From CAYNNP01 sp964398215 (lineage in GTDB: Bacteria > Planctomycetota > Planctomycetia > Pirellulales > Pirellulaceae): a DNA stretch of 11,793 nucleotides. The stretch is taken from contig CAYNNP010000212.1 in NCBI GenBank assembly GCA_964398215.1, positions 1 to 11,793 on the forward strand. Direction: 5' to 3'. The notes below the pieces were generated by a model. That model saw only the letters and a program-made list of their open reading frames with translations, did not search any database and was not told where the DNA came from. This document shows, piece by piece, positions 1-7,834 of this stretch. The stretch's first letter is position 1. Every line of letters begins with the position of its first letter. The translations under genes were made by a program, and so were the position numbers.

Positions 1-129
1 CTAGACGACACAAAGTCGGGCTACATCTCTGGGACAGAGATGGCAACTTTAAGTGCCCAACCGAAACGACAACCAATCACTGAGATTCGGAACGTACAGG
101 AACATCGGGCAATAGTAGAGTATACTTAG
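1..129 (+). CDS. 3' end of a probable EF-hand protein gene (5' end outside window)
   Basis: Reading frame 1 is open from the first base to a TAG at 127-129, giving 42 residues. Visible residues 2-13 read DDTKSGYISGTE, which fits the 12-residue EF-hand calcium loop: Asp at loop position 1, Thr at 3, Ser at 5, Gly at 6, Ile at 8, Ser at 9 and Glu at 12. A tail of about 29 residues rich in Gln, Arg and Glu follows. Planctomycetes encode many secreted EF-hand proteins, often near sulfatase and PSD1/DUF1501 genes, so this fits the context. The loop match is seen directly; that it is a real gene is inferred, because only one loop is visible and 42 open codons could occur by chance. The stop lies 28 bases before the next gene, so the two could be cotranscribed. 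Confidence 0.5.
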   Translation, partial: LDDTKSGYISGTEMATLSAQPKRQPITEIRNVQEHRAIVEYT

Positions 130-157
130 GTTCTCGCCCAAACGCCCATTATGTTCA

Positions 158-3043
158 ATGGATCCTACCGTCCGTTTCTGTAAAAGCGTGTTTATCGTGT
201 CGAACGTCCGGCCAATTTTCATCGCGACCTTTCTGATGCTCAGCTCTTGCGCATCGTTTGTGACTAGCCACGGCCAACAGTGGAAGACGGATAGCTTTGT
301 CACGCACAGCTTCCGTGTGTCCGGCACCGACGACCGCAACAACCCGCTGCGTCGTGCGCTGAAAGCTCCGTTCAGTGGTGCGCAACTGTTTGTTCGCATG
401 CATCTAACTTACGAAGCAGAATCGATCGATGCGCCGCCGGAGGGTGATGGTGAATTCCTTGTCCTGTGGTTGGACACAAACGAAGGTGGACCGGGCAGCA
501 CTCATGCTGGCCATGTGCCCAACGTTGGCATTCATGTCCAGAAAACGTCCAACCGTTTCATGGTGCGATACCGTTCCAGAGGCGAAAAATTTGGCCCAGT
601 ATTGCAAGGCGATCGCGAGTTTCAAATCGTTGCCCGATTATCGAAGTCGAACCCAGGAGCTTCCAAACCGTTTGATCAGCTAAGTCTGTGGGTTGATCCC
701 TCGCCGAAAGCAGAGCTTGCACCTCTCGCAACGGTGACCGATCAGCAAGCGATTGCTGCGGTTAGCTGGATCGGAATTTCCACTGGGCGAAAGACCGAAA
801 TGACCGATGTGATTCATGTGCGCGATATCGCAACGGCCGGTTCCTGGGCAGAGATCATGCAACTGCCGAGCGCTAAAAATGAACCCGAGCCGCCACCCGA
901 AAAAACTGTCGACTTTCAACATGATGTTTATCCCATCCTGAAACGACAGTGCTTCACCTGCCACAGCGAGTCGGATAACGATAGCGGCGTGCGTCTGGAT
1001 ATCTTTGACGAAGTCTTGAACCAGACGGCTCCCAGGAATGCGGAACAGAGCCAGCTGCATCAGCTGATTGCTCAAGGAAAAATGCCGCCTGACGAGCAGT
1101 TGAGCAAGCGAGAACTTGCCACCATCGGCACATGGATCAACGAGGGGCTGGACTGGGACGAAGACTTGCTTCCAACGCCGGTCCCCAAAACCGACCACTG
1201 GGCTTTTCAGCCTATCAAACGTCCGGCGGTGCCAAAGATCAAAAACGTCGATTGGATACGCACTCCGGTGGACAGCTTCATCGGCGCTGAACATGAACGA
1301 CTTGGTTTGGTTCCCAATCCTCCGGCCGATCCACACACGCTGAATCGCCGAATGTCACTGGACATTCTTGGTCTACCGCCAAGCAAATCAGCGGCTGAAT
1401 CGAATTCTAAGTTACTGACGGTCGACGATTTGTTAAGCGACCCGGCGTATGGTCAGCGTTGGGGGCGACACTGGTTGGACGTGGCGCGGTGGGCCGAAAG
1501 CAACGGACATCAACACAATCGAATTCGTCCGCACGCATGGCGCTATCGAGACTGGGTGATTCGCGCGTTCAACGACGGGATGCCGTACGATAAGTTTCTT
1601 CGTGATCAGATCGCTGGCGACGAACTCCAACCGTTCAATGCGGATCAGTCCATCGCGACAGGTTTTCTGGCAGCAGCACGGTACAGCGGCAATGAACTCG
1701 ACAAACGCATTCAGCTCAACGACATTCTTCGTGACGCCACCAACACCACAGCGTCCGCATTTCTTGGCCTGACGCTCGAGTGCGCGGAATGCCATACACA
1801 CAAATTCGATCCACTTTCGATTCGCGACTACTATCGATTCCAAGCGTTCTTTGGGGCGGGCAAGCCTGGGAGTTTTGCATTCAACGCCAGCGAGTCGGAT
1901 GCAGAATTGGTCCGCGAAAGATGGCAAATTTTTGACGAGACCCGCGACCGAATTGTTAGCTCAAAGCGGCGGCAGGGTCATCCCGAACCGATCTACGTCA
2001 TTCCAAAGACTGTGCTTGCTGGAATGAAGCCAAAGCAGAAAACACGTTTCAATGAATTGGATTCAAAAATCGCCAAGTTGGATCAAGCGTGGTGTTTTGT
2101 TGATCCAAGAACGAGTGGTGATTCTCTGCTGAGCACACCGCACGAGATGCGATGGCCGTTGCCGCGCGATACTGGTCATCTGCCCAAACCTACGACCTCG
2201 ATTTTGATTCGCGGAGACATCAATTCACCAGGACCCGAGGTCGATGCGGCTTGGCCGATCGTGTTCGGGCCACGCACTGATGAATCGCCAGCCACAAGAA
2301 CCCAGCTGGCAGCTTGGCTAGCAGACCCCGACCATCCGCTGACGGCTCGAGTCTGGGTGAATCGAATTTGGCAATGGCATTTTGGACGTGGACTTGTTGA
2401 AACCAGCAGCGACTTTGGAACGCAGGGCACACGTCCCTCCCATCCGAAACTGCTGGACTTTCTGGCCAGTGAATTGATCGATCACAACTGGAGCACCGAT
2501 CACATTCATCGTCTGATCCTGAATTCTTCGACCTACCGGCAAGGACACGAACATTCGGCCAGCAATGCCCAGATCGATCCCGACAATACTTACCAGTGGC
2601 GTTGGTTACCAAGACGACTGGAAGCAGAGTCGATTCGCGATTGCCTTTTGGCGGTGAGCGGAAAGTTGGATCGTACACCGGGAGGTCCTAGCGACTCTGG
2701 CGTTTCGAATCGCCGCAGCGTTTTCCTTCAACAAAAACGCGATGCGTTGCCTGGACAACAGGTTTTGTTTGATGGGGCTGACGGGATCACGTCATGTTCT
2801 CGGCGGCGAACCTCAACAACAGCCTTGCAACCGTTGTGGCTGCTAAACAGCAGTTTCGCGCAGAAGACTGCTGATGGTTTCGCAAAGCGCAGCGGGAGTA
2901 TCGATCAAGCCATCCGTATCGCATTGGGGCGTCCACCGACCGAAGACGAGTTAGCGATCTTGAACAAACACGCTCAGGTTCACGGACTGGCAAGCGCCTG
3001 TTTGGTAATCTTGAATTCCAGTGAGTTTCTGTATCTGCCATGA
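158..3043 (+). CDS. PSD1/DUF1553 protein with planctomycete cytochrome C (PSCyt1) and DUF1549 domains
   Basis: A 961-residue exported protein of the planctomycete cytochrome family; the biochemical role is unproven, though redox or polysaccharide-linked roles have been suggested. The N-terminus has a hydrophobic export segment (about residues 19-36) with a lipobox-like LSSC ending at Cys31. Residues about 40-240 look like a beta-rich, concanavalin-like domain. PSCyt1 follows with a heme c motif CFTCH (Cys265, Cys268, His269). DUF1549 spans about 371-570 and carries a second CxxCH (Cys542, Cys545, His546). DUF1553 spans about 710-955 and ends in the typical LNSSEFLYL. The ATG at 158 is the first in frame; a GTG at 197 would leave a shorter signal sequence with the lipid Cys near residue 18, and neither has a clear ribosome site. 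The stop overlaps the next start (ATGA), implying coupled expression with the DUF1501 gene. The family is confident, the function is not. Confidence 0.93.
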   Translation: MDPTVRFCKSVFIVSNVRPIFIATFLMLSSCASFVTSHGQQWKTDSFVTHSFRVSGTDDRNNPLRRALKAPFSGAQLFVRMHLTYEAESIDAPPEGDGEFLVLWLDTNEGGPGSTHAGHVPNVGIHVQKTSNRFMVRYRSRGEKFGPVLQGDREFQIVARLSKSNPGASKPFDQLSLWVDPSPKAELAPLATVTDQQAIAAVSWIGISTGRKTEMTDVIHVRDIATAGSWAEIMQLPSAKNEPEPPPEKTVDFQHDVYPILKRQCFTCHSESDNDSGVRLDIFDEVLNQTAPRNAEQSQLHQLIAQGKMPPDEQLSKRELATIGTWINEGLDWDEDLLPTPVPKTDHWAFQPIKRPAVPKIKNVDWIRTPVDSFIGAEHERLGLVPNPPADPHTLNRRMSLDILGLPPSKSAAESNSKLLTVDDLLSDPAYGQRWGRHWLDVARWAESNGHQHNRIRPHAWRYRDWVIRAFNDGMPYDKFLRDQIAGDELQPFNADQSIATGFLAAARYSGNELDKRIQLNDILRDATNTTASAFLGLTLECAECHTHKFDPLSIRDYYRFQAFFGAGKPGSFAFNASESDAELVRERWQIFDETRDRIVSSKRRQGHPEPIYVIPKTVLAGMKPKQKTRFNELDSKIAKLDQAWCFVDPRTSGDSLLSTPHEMRWPLPRDTGHLPKPTTSILIRGDINSPGPEVDAAWPIVFGPRTDESPATRTQLAAWLADPDHPLTARVWVNRIWQWHFGRGLVETSSDFGTQGTRPSHPKLLDFLASELIDHNWSTDHIHRLILNSSTYRQGHEHSASNAQIDPDNTYQWRWLPRRLEAESIRDCLLAVSGKLDRTPGGPSDSGVSNRRSVFLQQKRDALPGQQVLFDGADGITSCSRRRTSTTALQPLWLLNSSFAQKTADGFAKRSGSIDQAIRIALGRPPTEDELAILNKHAQVHGLASACLVILNSSEFLYLP

Positions 3044-4428
3044 ATCCACCAAAAGCAATTAACCGCCGCACGTTTTCTTTGGCCTCCGCCTTCGGAGCTA
3101 GCACGATGGCGATGCGGTCGTTACTGGCAGACGAAGTCTCCAGCAGCGCGACAGGTATCCATCATCCGGCGACTGCGAAAAGTGTGATCTTGCTGTTCAT
3201 GTCGGGCGGTCCCAGTCAGATCGATACCTTCGACCCCAAGGAACTGCTGGCAGAATTGGCCGGCAAGGATGTTCCCGATTCGATCGCCCGCAATGTTCCA
3301 AAAATCAAGCGATCAGGACTCAAGAACTTGATGGCGTCGCCGTGGACCTTTCAGCCTCGCGGCGAATCGGGAATGCAAATCTCCAGTTTGCTGCCCGCCA
3401 CAGCAGAGCATGCTGACAAATTATGTTTGATCCGATCGATGACGCATCGCAATCCCGTGCACGGTCCCGGCGAATGCGTTGCGTTAACGGGCAGCGGTAT
3501 CGGACAACGCCCGAGTTTGGGAGCTTGGTCGCTGTATGGCCTGGGAAGCGAATCCAGTCAGCTGCCGGCTTACGTCGCCATGAACTTGCATTCCGACGGC
3601 ATGCAGTATCCACAGGCTGCGGGATGGGGCGCCGGTTTCTTGCCATCAAAATACCAAGGCACGGTCGTTGATCCAGCGGGCGGAATTCAAAACGCTCGCA
3701 TGCCAAAATCCGTCTCGTTGAATCGGCGAAAGGACGAACTGAAAGCCATCGGTTCCATGAACCAAGCGTTCCAAAACACGATTCAAAACTCCGAGCTTGC
3801 TGCACGCGTTCGGTCTTATGAAAAAGCCTTTCAGATGCAAACCTCGGGACCCGAACTGTTTCAGATCGATTCAGAGACTCAGGAGACCCAGGATTTGTAC
3901 GGGATGGATGTGGCTGCCAGCAGAAAGGTTGGCCGAGCATGCTTGTTGGCTCGGCGGATGGTTCAGCGCGGCGTTCGCTTCATACAGATTCGTGTCGGCG
4001 GCTGGGATGCTCACGGAAACATCAAAGCCAATCATCAGAAGATGGCGACGCGCACAGACGTTCCAATCGCGGGGCTGCTAGAGGACCTGAAACGGACGGG
4101 GTTGCTGGATGAAACTTTGGTCGTGTGGGGCGGCGAGTTCGGGCGAACGCCGACGATGGAAGGCCGCGGCAATGGGCGAGATCATTCACCGGCGGCGTAT
4201 TCCGTCTGGCTGGCCGGCGGTGGCACTCGCGGTGGCCACATCATTGGAGCGACCGACGATATTGGATACACAGTCACGAAAGATCCTGTGAAACCTCTGG
4301 ACCTTCACGCAACGATTCTGCACGCCATGGGAATCAACAGCGAGAAACTGATCTATGACCACCATGGTTTAAAAGAAACACCATTGGGCGTGACTGGCGG
4401 CCAAGTCGTAACATCTGCGTTCGGATAA
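3040..4428 (+). CDS. Tat-exported DUF1501 (sulfatase-like) protein
   Basis: A 462-residue DUF1501 protein, of usual family length. A twin-arginine signal lies at residues 8-14 (NRRTFSL), followed by a hydrophobic Ala/Ser segment, so export in folded form is likely. The domain covers about 45-450 with the expected blocks: MSGGPSQIDTFDP at 54-66, GGWDAHGN at 320-327, WGGEFGRTP at 363-371 and GNGRDHSP at 377-384. DUF1501 belongs to the alkaline phosphatase/sulfatase-like fold group, and the Asp and His residues in these blocks sit where metal ligands would be expected; the active-site reading is inference. Its ATG overlaps the stop of the PSD1 gene by four bases. These two families are typically found as adjacent pairs in planctomycetes and probably act together outside the cytoplasm. 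Substrate unknown. Confidence 0.93.
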   Translation: MNPPKAINRRTFSLASAFGASTMAMRSLLADEVSSSATGIHHPATAKSVILLFMSGGPSQIDTFDPKELLAELAGKDVPDSIARNVPKIKRSGLKNLMASPWTFQPRGESGMQISSLLPATAEHADKLCLIRSMTHRNPVHGPGECVALTGSGIGQRPSLGAWSLYGLGSESSQLPAYVAMNLHSDGMQYPQAAGWGAGFLPSKYQGTVVDPAGGIQNARMPKSVSLNRRKDELKAIGSMNQAFQNTIQNSELAARVRSYEKAFQMQTSGPELFQIDSETQETQDLYGMDVAASRKVGRACLLARRMVQRGVRFIQIRVGGWDAHGNIKANHQKMATRTDVPIAGLLEDLKRTGLLDETLVVWGGEFGRTPTMEGRGNGRDHSPAAYSVWLAGGGTRGGHIIGATDDIGYTVTKDPVKPLDLHATILHAMGINSEKLIYDHHGLKETPLGVTGGQVVTSAFG

Positions 4429-4453
4429 ATGAAGTTCGGGTTACCGGGACTTT

Positions 4454-4536
4454 TTATTCACGCTTAAAAAACAGCATCAGCAACGAGAGTGGCGCCGGCC
4501 TGTGATTTTCGGGCACTCCCAGCATTTCGCTGATGC
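4454..4536. repeat. Interrupted dyad element in the DUF1501-amidohydrolase gap
   Basis: The arms GCATCAGC (4474-4481) and GCTGATGC (4529-4536) are exact reverse complements. Inside them, GAGTG (4487-4491) and CACTC (4514-4518) also pair, giving an 8+5 base-pair structure with an asymmetric internal loop and a GC-rich apex containing GGCGCC. There is no T-run after the right arm, so it is not a standard intrinsic terminator for the upstream pair; on the minus strand the left arm is followed by a run of six T (4465-4470). The minus strand also carries a 23-codon ORF (4525-4454) that I do not call as a gene. It may be a dispersed palindromic element, an mRNA-processing hairpin or a minus-strand terminator. 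Confidence 0.4.
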
Positions 4537-4586
4537 GTGTAAGATCTAGGCTGTCAATTCCCTGCGCAGCTACACAAGGTCTCCGG

Positions 4587-5420
4587 ATGCTGATCGATAG
4601 CCACCATCATCTGTGGAAGTACTCGGCGCAAGAGTACGGTTGGATTAACGATGAAATGTCTGTCTTGAAGAATGACTTCTTGGGCAAGGAGTTGAACGAG
4701 ATTGCGAGGACGTCTGGCGTTGATGGATTTGTTTCGGTGCAGGCCCGACAAGTCATCGAAGAGACCGACGATTTGCTGGCGATTGCTGAACAAGAATCGT
4801 TGATCAAAGCTGTGGTTGGTTGGGTGCCACTTGTCGACGAAAATGTTGCCGAGGTTTTGGACCGGTACAGCAATAACGCAAAACTCAAGGGTGTGCGTCA
4901 CGTCGTTCAGGACGAGCCTGATGATCGATTCATTATGAACGACGATTTCAATCGCGGAGTTGATTTGTTGGCGGCGCGAAAGTTGGTCTTTGATGTCTTG
5001 GTTTTCGCAAGGCAACTTCCGGCTTCGATCGAGTTCGTGGATCGACATAGCGATCTTCCGATGGTGCTGGACCATATTGCCAAGCCTACGATTGTTGCAG
5101 ATAAGTTTGACGACGAGTGGGAATCGAACTTTCGCGAGATCGCCAAACGAGAAAATTTGACGTGCAAGTTTTCGGGCGTTGTCACAGAAGTTCGCGATAA
5201 CGAATGGTCCATCGACACCATCCGGCGTTACTGGGATGTTGCGATCGACGCTTTTGGTCCCAATCGATTGATGTTCGGCAGCGACTGGCCTGTGTGCTTG
5301 CTGCGTTCAGGCCACAAGCAGTGGCTCGATACGGTCAAAGAGCTGGCAGCCGATTTTTCGCCGCACGAACAAGAAGATTTTTTCGCAGGCAACGCCATGC
5401 GAGCCTATGGTCTTTCGTGA
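4587..5420 (+). CDS. Amidohydrolase-2 family sugar lactonase (L-fuconolactonase / L-galactonolactonase-like)
   Basis: A 277-residue TIM-barrel metal hydrolase of the COG3618 family, which hydrolyses aldono-1,5-lactones such as L-fucono- or L-galactonolactone to the open acid in the cytoplasm. The start at 4587 is chosen because the family begins directly with the metal-binding strand: MLIDSHHHLW, with His6-8. The upstream in-frame ATG at 4533 would add 18 unrelated residues. Further family blocks are GVRHVVQDEPD (102-112), VLDHIAKP (160-167, with His163) and FGSDWPV (230-236, with Asp233 the likely catalytic or metal-binding acid). No signal peptide. It is first of three same-strand genes with gaps of 55 and 42 bases, the others being a dehydrogenase and a tagaturonate epimerase homologue, which supports a sugar-acid role. 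Family clear, exact lactone inferred. Confidence 0.9.
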   Translation: MLIDSHHHLWKYSAQEYGWINDEMSVLKNDFLGKELNEIARTSGVDGFVSVQARQVIEETDDLLAIAEQESLIKAVVGWVPLVDENVAEVLDRYSNNAKLKGVRHVVQDEPDDRFIMNDDFNRGVDLLAARKLVFDVLVFARQLPASIEFVDRHSDLPMVLDHIAKPTIVADKFDDEWESNFREIAKRENLTCKFSGVVTEVRDNEWSIDTIRRYWDVAIDAFGPNRLMFGSDWPVCLLRSGHKQWLDTVKELAADFSPHEQEDFFAGNAMRAYGLS

Positions 5421-5475
5421 TTCTCCCTCAAGACTATACAACCCATTTTTTTAACGCGACTACCAGCGAACTACG

Positions 5476-6501
5476 ATGCGTGCAATTCAAATCTCAGCAG
5501 TCAAGACACTCAAGCCGATTGAGATCGACGAACCCGGTGCGCCTGGTCCCGGCCAAGTGCTTGTGCGCAGCCGGCGGATGGGCGTGTGCGGAACCGACAT
5601 CAGTTGCTATTTGGGCAAGTTCCCGTTCTTTGATTTTCCTCGTATCCCGGGCCATGAGCTTGGTGTTGAAGTAACCGCAGTTGGTGAAGGCGTGACGAAC
5701 GTGTCGGTGGGCGACAAGTGCAGTGTCGAGCCTTATCTTCATTGCGGTGAGTGCTATCCGTGTCGGCGTGGTGCCATCAATTGTTGCCAGAATTTGAAAG
5801 TAATCGGTGTGATGATGGACGGCGGTTTGTGCGAATCGTTTTTGATTCGCGCCGAAAAACTGCACCCGTCAGCAAGCTTGAGCTACGATCAGTTGGCTTT
5901 GGTGGAAACGTTGGCCATTGGGTGTCACGCCAATGACCGGGGCAATCCGCAAGGCGGTGATCACGCGTTGATTATCGGCATGGGGCCAATCGGGCTTGCG
6001 ACGCTTGAATTCGCGCGGCTGACCGATGCTACGATCAGTGTGATGGACATGAACGAAGCGCGTTTGGATTTTGTACGAGCAACCTACGGAATCGAAAACA
6101 CGGTGCTGTTCAAAGGCGATGGCAGCGAAGTCGATCGGATGAAGGAGATCACAGGTGGTGACATGTATCAAGTCATCACGGATGCGACTGGCAACAAGCA
6201 TTCGATGGCTGGAGCACTCCAGTACATTGCGCCGACTGGGTCGCTGGTGTATGTCGGGATTACGACCGAAGAGCTGTCGTTCCGTCATCCCATCATGCAC
6301 AAACCAGAGGCATCGATTATCGCGTCACGAAACGCACTGCCACCAGACTTTACGCGGATCATTCAACTGATTGAGGATGGAACCATCAATACCGATCCAT
6401 GGATTACCCATCGCACGGACTTCACGGCGGTGTTGGATGATTTTGAGTCCTTTACAAAGCCTGAAACGGGTGTGATCAAGGCAGTTATCGACATTGCGTA
6501 G
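5476..6501 (+). CDS. Zinc-binding MDR alcohol dehydrogenase, resembling L-galactonate 5-dehydrogenase (LgoD/RspB-like)
   Basis: A 341-residue medium-chain dehydrogenase, full length. Catalytic zinc ligands are Cys38 (in GVCGTD), His60-Glu61 (in PGHE) and probably Glu144. A structural zinc site is intact: Cys90, Cys93, Cys96 and Cys104. The Rossmann motif is GMGPIG at 168-173, and Asp191 at the end of the second strand predicts NAD over NADP. From memory of the family, the blocks VIGVMMDGG, DATGNKHSM and SRNALPPDF resemble Escherichia coli LgoD (YjjN), which oxidises L-galactonate at C5 to D-tagaturonate. This is recognition, not an alignment. A lactonase upstream and a UxaE-type epimerase downstream match that substrate and product. 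Other polyol or sugar-acid dehydrogenases of the same subfamily remain possible. No clear ribosome site; the start is set by the conserved N-terminal strand MRAIQI. Confidence 0.88.
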   Translation: MRAIQISAVKTLKPIEIDEPGAPGPGQVLVRSRRMGVCGTDISCYLGKFPFFDFPRIPGHELGVEVTAVGEGVTNVSVGDKCSVEPYLHCGECYPCRRGAINCCQNLKVIGVMMDGGLCESFLIRAEKLHPSASLSYDQLALVETLAIGCHANDRGNPQGGDHALIIGMGPIGLATLEFARLTDATISVMDMNEARLDFVRATYGIENTVLFKGDGSEVDRMKEITGGDMYQVITDATGNKHSMAGALQYIAPTGSLVYVGITTEELSFRHPIMHKPEASIIASRNALPPDFTRIIQLIEDGTINTDPWITHRTDFTAVLDDFESFTKPETGVIKAVIDIA

Positions 6502-6543
6502 TCACCTTTTTTCGCAGAACTCCCCTCCATCGATAGAAATTTA

Positions 6544-7812
6544 ATGTCAAAGAAATGTGTAGCGCTCGGGTTGAAGCCGAGTTTTGGATTTGGTGACCGA
6601 ACTGGATTGGCGACGCCAGGACACGTTGCGTCGATGAAGCGATGCGGTGACGGAATTGCCGCTATCTATCCGCAGCAGTCGATCCGCGAAATGACGCGTA
6701 CTCAGCGGACACCGAACGGGGTCATGTCCGACGCAATGAACGCGGCGGAGGCTGCCGGATGGACCGATGAGATCGGCGCTGACGCAGACCATCTGAAAGT
6801 TCCCAATGATGTCGACATCACTGCTGCGGTCGGTTTTACATTCTTTACGATCGATCCGTCGGACGATGTCGACCAGAAAGCAGACGATTACGACGAAGCT
6901 GTTTTGCGAGACAAGTTTACTGGTTGTCGCGACCAGGCTGCTTGGTACGAGAGCTATTTGGGGCAAACCGTTAAGCTGACGACAGGAACTGTCATCACGC
7001 TTGATGAAGAAGCTTGCATGCGTGCGGCCGTCAAGTACGGCAAAGCGATCAAACGAGCTTTGGAGCTTGGTGACTATATCAAACAAGTCAACGAGTCGGC
7101 TGGCAACGACTACGAAATCGAGTTGTCGGTCGACGAAACCGATCAGCCCACAACGCTTGCCGAGCACTACATCATTGCCGACCAGTGTTTGAAAGGCGGG
7201 ATGAAGTTGGTTTCGCTGGCGCCTCGGTTCATCGGTGATTTTGAAAAGGGAATCGACTTCATTGGCGATCTTGGTGCACTCGAAGCATCGCTGCACGATC
7301 ATGCTGCCGTCGCGGAAACCTTGGGGCCCTACAAACTGAGCCTGCATTCGGGCAGCGATAAAGTGTCCATGTACGGCTTGTTGGCAAAAGCAACCAAGGG
7401 GCGTTTTCACGTCAAGACGGCCGGAACAAGTTACCTGGAGGCGCTGCGTGTCGTCGCCAAACACGATCCGGCGGCGTTCCGAGGGATCATCGATTTCTCA
7501 CGTGATCGATACGAAACGGACAAAGCGACCTATCATGTTTCCGCTACGCTCGCCGACGCGCCGTTGACAAGCGATGCGGACGACGCGGTGCTGGAAAGTG
7601 AGTATCTGGAGCTTTGGAAAGACGTTCCGGTTGGCAAAGGATTTACCAAACCAGGGCGTCAGATTTTGCACTGCACATTCGGGTCGGTACTGACTGACGA
7701 CAAATGGGGCAAAATCGTATTGGATTGCTTGAAGACACATCCAAACACCTACACCGAAGTATTGGATGATCACTTTGGCCGACATTTGGATGCGCTAAAG
7801 AGCGGCATGTAG
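6544..7812 (+). CDS. Tagaturonate epimerase (UxaE) family protein
   Basis: A 422-residue cytoplasmic protein recognised as the UxaE family by its opening block LGLKPSFGFGDRTGLATPGH (residues 8-27) and overall length. The characterised member from Thermotoga converts D-tagaturonate to D-fructuronate by C3 epimerisation. Likely metal or substrate residues in conserved-looking blocks are His268 (LHSGSDK), His289 and Lys291 (FHVKTAGTSY) and His376 (LHCTFGS); these assignments are inferred. It is the last of the three-gene run, 42 bases after the dehydrogenase whose probable product is D-tagaturonate. The many planctomycete members of the family have not, to my knowledge, been assayed, so another keto-acid, for example a 6-deoxy analogue from L-fuconate, is possible. 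The TAG stop at 7810-7812 lies within a small hairpin. Confidence 0.85.
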   Translation: MSKKCVALGLKPSFGFGDRTGLATPGHVASMKRCGDGIAAIYPQQSIREMTRTQRTPNGVMSDAMNAAEAAGWTDEIGADADHLKVPNDVDITAAVGFTFFTIDPSDDVDQKADDYDEAVLRDKFTGCRDQAAWYESYLGQTVKLTTGTVITLDEEACMRAAVKYGKAIKRALELGDYIKQVNESAGNDYEIELSVDETDQPTTLAEHYIIADQCLKGGMKLVSLAPRFIGDFEKGIDFIGDLGALEASLHDHAAVAETLGPYKLSLHSGSDKVSMYGLLAKATKGRFHVKTAGTSYLEALRVVAKHDPAAFRGIIDFSRDRYETDKATYHVSATLADAPLTSDADDAVLESEYLELWKDVPVGKGFTKPGRQILHCTFGSVLTDDKWGKIVLDCLKTHPNTYTEVLDDHFGRHLDALKSGM

Positions 7813-7822
7813 ACGAACATGC
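7805..7822 (+). other. Small hairpin spanning the stop codon of the epimerase gene
   Basis: GCATGT (7805-7810) and ACATGC (7817-7822) are exact reverse complements separated by six bases. The TAG stop occupies 7810-7812, so the left arm encodes the last two codons and the first base of the stop. Six base pairs are modest and may be chance. Confidence 0.3.
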
Positions 7823-7834
7823 GAACTTGAGCGA

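Noticed and set aside
121..126. TATACT as a -10 box for the PSD1 gene
   Set aside because: No acceptable -35 box is found 16-18 bases upstream, and it lies inside the 3' end of the apparent upstream EF-hand frame.
3320..3940. 206-codon minus-strand open frame inside the DUF1501 gene
   Set aside because: Antisense shadow of a confident gene, with composition and Cys/Arg richness typical of non-coding frames.
4454..4525. Minus-strand 23-residue ORF as a PEP-CTERM protein gene
   Set aside because: It has VPE but not an intact PEP motif, no preceding protein body in the same frame that I could support, and it overlaps the dyad; kept only as a remark in the dyad finding.
4533..4586. Longer N-terminus for the lactonase from the ATG at 4533
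   Set aside because: It adds 18 residues before the conserved MLIDSHHHLW start, covers part of the dyad element, and the family begins at the 4587 ATG.
6547..7464. 305-codon minus-strand open frame
   Set aside because: It lies antisense within the well-supported epimerase gene, with no recognisable domains; it reflects third-position codon bias.
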